Shown here piece by piece: positions 61,601 through 64,000 of a stretch of DNA of 64,000 bases. The notes beneath the pieces are model-generated. The model did no database searches. It was not told the origin of the DNA and saw only the letters and a list, made by a program, of their open reading frames with translations. The stretch is from Flavobacteriaceae bacterium (GTDB taxonomy: Bacteria > Bacteroidota > Bacteroidia > Flavobacteriales > Flavobacteriaceae): positions 85,323 through 149,322 of the forward strand of contig CANGWK010000003.1 of the NCBI GenBank assembly GCA_947457615.1, given 5' to 3'. Every line of letters begins with the position of its first letter. Position 1 is the first letter of the stretch. Both the position numbers and the translations under genes were made by a program.

Positions 61601-64000
61601 TTAAGTAGTGGTACAATTACTGATGTTACTGGTTTAACATCAAGGTCTGCAAGTGGAACAACATGGACAACAGCTGGAAAATATTGGGAAATTTTAATTA
61701 ACACTACAAATGCTTATAATTTAACTGTTTCTTCTGTACAATATTCATCTGGTACAGGACCAAGAGATTTTAAATTGCAATATAAAATAGGATCAGCAGG
61801 AACTTATACTGATGTATATAATGGCTCTATTACAGTTGGGAATAATTATACATCTGGAGTTGTTTCGAATTTACCGTTACCATCGGCATGTGAAAATAAA
61901 TCTTCGGTTTACGTGCGTTGGATAACTACTTCAAATATTAGTACAACTGGTGCTGCAGTTGGTTCTGGTGGAACTAGTAGAATTGATGATATAGTAATTA
62001 ATGGTATGAATCCTTTATCCAACTATTCAAATGTTAGTGTTTCAACTAACACTTTAAATGTTTCCGGATTGATGGAATCGACTGGTTATTATTATTTTGT
62101 TAGTGCTTCTGATGCAAATTCTGCCTCATCAAATTCTAACACAATCTCAGTAACAACAACAATTAATCCAGCGATTGCAGATTATAGATCTAGAACATCT
62201 GGAGATTTTTCAAATTATACAACTTGGGAATTTAATGATGGTTTGTCATGGGTCCCAGCGGTTCAAGCGCCAACAAGTACCAATAATATTACCATAGTTA
62301 CAGGACATACCGTAACATTAACAGATAATATTTCTGTTGGAACAGCTAAAACACTTACAGTTAATGGTGAATTGAATGCTGCTGGTAAAGTAGTTTCTGG
62401 ATTAGGTAGTTTTGCTCTAGCAACAGGTTCCACGATTAGATTAGGAGACAATATATCTATAGCAACTGCTGTTACATCAACAACAAAAACTTTTAATGCT
62501 GGTGCTAATTACATTTATAATGGAACCGTAGCGCAAACAACTGCTTCTTTGCCAGGAACTGTTACAGGTAATGTAACTATTGCAAATGCTGCTGGTGTAA
62601 CTTTTAGTGCTAATAAGATAGTAAATTCTCCGGGTACATTTGCTGTTATCAACAATGGAAATGTACTTTTTGGAAACGGATCTAACATGGTATATTATGT
62701 TTCTGGAACTGGAAATTTTTCTGCAGATTCAGGGAGTACGTTGGTACTGACAAATTCAAATGGTATTACAAATGATGGACTTACTGGTAACATTAGACTT
62801 ACAGGTACACGTACATTTGCTTCGGGAATCAATTATGATTTTACTAAAAATGATGCGACTAACTTTTTAGCTTCAAATATGGGTAGTTCATTTGGAACAG
62901 AAATTACAAGTATTAATAACTTAACAGTTAATAATCCGAATAATGTAATTTTGCCAACCACAGTTGCTCCAATAAATTCTAGTGGAACTCCTGATAGAGA
63001 TATTACTATTAATGGAGTACTTACTTTTACTTCAGGTAATATTGTTACGGGTGCAAATAAAATTACCATTGCTCCAACTGGTTTGGTTTATAGAATTGGA
63101 ACAGGGTATGTAGTAGGTAATTTAGCTAAAACTGTTAGTACAACCACTACAGCAATTAGCTATGAAATTGGAGACGCCAGTTCTTATGGTCCTATAGATT
63201 TAGCTTTTACTGGTGTATCAACAGCGGGAATTCTTACTGCAAATGTATCGCAAACTGCTGGAGCTCATCCTCAAATTGCAACTACAACAATAGCTCCAAC
63301 TCGCATAATTAATCATTATTATACATTAAGTAGCGATGCATCATTATCATTTACTTCTTATAATGCAGCTTTTAATTTTGTTCCTTCAAACATTCTTAAT
63401 AATGCGAATCCTTATAATTTCATAATTGGTAAATATGATGGGACTTCTTGGAGTTATCCATCATTAGGAACGGTAAACAGTTTCAGTTCGCAAGCAACTG
63501 GCCTCACTAGTTTCGGACAATTTACACTTGGTGAAGTTAAATCTTCAGTTGACTTAAAATTAAATATTGAAGGTTACTACAGTTCGGTAACCCATTCTAT
63601 GGTCCCTGTAAAAGCGAATCAATTAGTTGCTGGTGCGACTAATACAGATGTGGATAATATCACTTTAGAATTTAGAACTGCTACTGATGGTACTTTAGTA
63701 GATACCGCAACTATTGCATTAAAAACTGACGGTTTTGCAGGAACTAGTTTCCCTAATTTAGCCACTGGTTACTACTACCTAGTAGTTAAATATAAAAACG
63801 CTATTGAAACTTGGAGTACAGTACCTCAATTATTTAATAATGTTCCGTTTACTTATGATTTTACTACTGCTGCAAATAAAGCTTTTGGTAATAACATGAA
63901 ACAGGTTTCACCAGGTGTATTTGCTATTTATTCTGGAGATATTAATCAAGATTTTAACGTAGATAACTTAGATTATTCTACTTGGGAAGAAGATGCAAAT
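55613..64000 (+). CDS. Giant secreted surface protein with YDG/MBG-like repeats; 3' end beyond window
   Basis: ATG at 55613 (MKTNLFFNRKFINFFYTICFFVLCSTTSWGQTSLQVIG...); 8388 nt = 2796 codons in frame to position 64000, spot-checked at 57.0, 60.0 and 63.0 kb. YDG-like units (NKVYDG, NKTYDSTTAATIS, NKIYDATTAATIVG). Absent from ORF track because no stop. Confidence 0.92.
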   Translation, partial: MKTNLFFNRKFINFFYTICFFVLCSTTSWGQTSLQVIGTNPSYDGGFEGQAPTVTVQPTSTSFSATGTYGNATNNSWGKSGGTAAVMTDATNARSGNKFVNFQLSSTTHQTIRTPYSGTNGTSVVVQFYYKGDKNNNAGSGVRGGSFGTTNGYGAYTASNTSTWALYQAVVTVSATNATSYGAVSIKSASSALTASYDIDDFVIYDGSVIDFTAPSSPGTVNVAATSSTSNTVSWGAATGGVDGGGYVVVRYATIPGTGTNPNPNGIYAIGNTITNGGATGTVAYIGTGLSFTDSSLTAGTNYYYKVYAVDKAFNYSSASVQGPTITGIATTSAFTTTYGTASAAQTFTIGGSLLTANLVATAPTGYEVSADGITYGTTATFVQSGGTASGSLRIRLAATAGVTGAYNSKNIVLSSTNATSINITTPSTGNSVTAKGLTITGVSAVNKVYDGILYAALNGTASYSGLENGESSLVTGTPSASFATSAVGNDISVAVTGYTAPNANYSVTQPTGLKANITAAALTITADNQNNNYGTVASLGTSAFTSTGLVNSETIGSVLFSSTGAAANSAVGTYDIVPSGASGGTFTSGNYTITYVNGALTVNAVVAGSPTITAVSASDSTLSIVFTDPTFTGGTPITNYQYSLNGTNYTTLSPAHTTSPIVVTGLTNNTIYSVTVVAINSAGNGAVSNVVTATPVSASTPLISVSGALSALTTTYGSPSTTTSFTASGSSLTSNVIINAPEGFEISQTSASSGFSFSQSLVPSNGVIPNKTIYIRLAPSANVGSYYGYITLSSAGATTASVLTVLSNVNPAPLTITGITASNKVYDQSTAVTITGTPTYSGLVNGEVFPVSGDVTYAFATATAGNGKTIVRTGLYDAPSSNYSISQPSFTATISPINLTLTNVAASNKTYDSTTAATISATVSGVLSGDTVNFNGTGSFATAAIGTGIAVTSSAILTGTDASNYSFNQLTGLTADITARTLSISGISIASKTYNGSANATITGTAILNGAVVSDGIQLITSGATASFSDKNIGTDKIVTVSGYSVSGGAVSNYTFTEPSGFTASITAAPLTITGISVSNKIYDATTAATIVGTPVLNGVVGTEDVTLDSSGSTAVFASAAAATNINIIFSGYSVNGTDIANYSFAQPTGLTATITAIAKYYFVPTSGSSIDATTGQWWSNANGTGLNPSDFTGAGVTYQINTNANTSAPFAVSGTGSKIVVGEDTHTPTLTIASGFAITGTVDLGASTTLLCGAATLPTFGTLAATSTVNVTTTVTFAPPVTTTTFGNFIVSNAATFSLFASASRTINFAGNFDVSGGVFNTNGSTSTFILNFTGTNKTINVSTLSEFNKINTINIASGASYTLLSDLKCNSGTAIRIFALSGTLDISGRTLDVAVNTYTLGAAGVLIQNATSTVKTSNVSATPLPSGVTWGGTVEYYSLFAQPVVTGNYSNLTITGASVKTPTAGIINVSKDLKINTGATFTGATNSPTLNVGGDFTNSGTFTQGTGTVSFNGSTPQTITNTGAFTNVTVNNAAGLVTATNLTVSGALTLTSGVITTNSFAVIANGSVSRTSGHVAGKLTKPLSTTTTAITYEIGGANSYRPINFSFNGISAAGTLTATVSQTAGAHPNLISSNISSTKRLDRYYTVSSTGFTFTSCSAIFNFVATDVLNGADTSSFIAKRFASSAWTASTTGTLSSTSTQLTGITAFGDFAFGEIRLDPTLIVSSPITFDNQCINSSSTAKTFTISGQNLTSDPIAVGPLAGFTFSLNGTSYTDSLSITQSGGTFSSQTIYVKFTPTAVASFAGTITVSGSGANSASVTISSATGFNSPVTTATGIAINIASTTATLSGSYSLGCTSLSEYGIEYSLTSNFVNGTGTKVNANSGASFSVNVSALLTNTTYYYKSYATDGSVTVYGNQSNFKTLNIDAPVATNATNVSNTSFNANWNPVTGASNYLVNVLLKNKIAEWTFPLSGLTLNADATSNANNTSSALTLSSGTITDVTGLTSRSASGTTWTTAGKYWEILINTTNAYNLTVSSVQYSSGTGPRDFKLQYKIGSAGTYTDVYNGSITVGNNYTSGVVSNLPLPSACENKSSVYVRWITTSNISTTGAAVGSGGTSRIDDIVINGMNPLSNYSNVSVSTNTLNVSGLMESTGYYYFVSASDANSASSNSNTISVTTTINPAIADYRSRTSGDFSNYTTWEFNDGLSWVPAVQAPTSTNNITIVTGHTVTLTDNISVGTAKTLTVNGELNAAGKVVSGLGSFALATGSTIRLGDNISIATAVTSTTKTFNAGANYIYNGTVAQTTASLPGTVTGNVTIANAAGVTFSANKIVNSPGTFAVINNGNVLFGNGSNMVYYVSGTGNFSADSGSTLVLTNSNGITNDGLTGNIRLTGTRTFASGINYDFTKNDATNFLASNMGSSFGTEITSINNLTVNNPNNVILPTTVAPINSSGTPDRDITINGVLTFTSGNIVTGANKITIAPTGLVYRIGTGYVVGNLAKTVSTTTTAISYEIGDASSYGPIDLAFTGVSTAGILTANVSQTAGAHPQIATTTIAPTRIINHYYTLSSDASLSFTSYNAAFNFVPSNILNNANPYNFIIGKYDGTSWSYPSLGTVNSFSSQATGLTSFGQFTLGEVKSSVDLKLNIEGYYSSVTHSMVPVKANQLVAGATNTDVDNITLEFRTATDGTLVDTATIALKTDGFAGTSFPNLATGYYYLVVKYKNAIETWSTVPQLFNNVPFTYDFTTAANKAFGNNMKQVSPGVFAIYSGDINQDFNVDNLDYSTWEEDAN

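Noticed and set aside
58774-63069. Antisense ORFs at 58774, 59212, 61483, 62263 and 62833
   Set aside because: Thr/Val-rich reverse-complement readings of the giant surface-protein gene; compositional artefacts.

Overview
AT-rich chromosomal window from a Bacteroidota genome, Flavobacterium-like (GldA, type IX secretion C-terminal signals, TAnnTTTG promoter boxes, split MetH). No rRNA, tRNA, CRISPR array, transposase or prophage was recognised. Most of it is housekeeping: lpd (partial), an MsbA-like ABC exporter, truA, rho with a long disordered N/Q-rich insert, fhs, a MoxR ATPase and two SurA/PpiC-type isomerases, prfC, an exbB-exbD-exbD-tonB-pstS-like-TPR operon, kmo and kynU, queA, aroA, dtd, rsgA, DAHP synthase/chorismate mutase, gldA, PagL-like and DUF2807-like proteins, metF and split metH, and metK. 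There is one accessory-looking module, a Xre/RES toxin-antitoxin pair. The last 13 kb holds two large T9SS surface proteins; the second is >2796 codons, runs off the window and is missing from the supplied ORF track because it has no stop. Most interesting non-ORF signals: (1) a SAM-I riboswitch upstream of metH, with a dispersed hairpin repeat lodged between aptamer and gene; (2) a SAM-II-like riboswitch directly after the metK promoter box, about 1.2 kb away; (3) several families of dispersed intergenic repeats, some of which also occur in frame inside essential enzymes (about four places in aroA, two in metH, and an apparent moxR N-terminal extension); (4) a shared short dyad/hairpin in the leaders of both giant surface-protein genes, whose differences keep RNA pairing but break DNA symmetry. 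Family assignments come from reading the translations; no database search was run.
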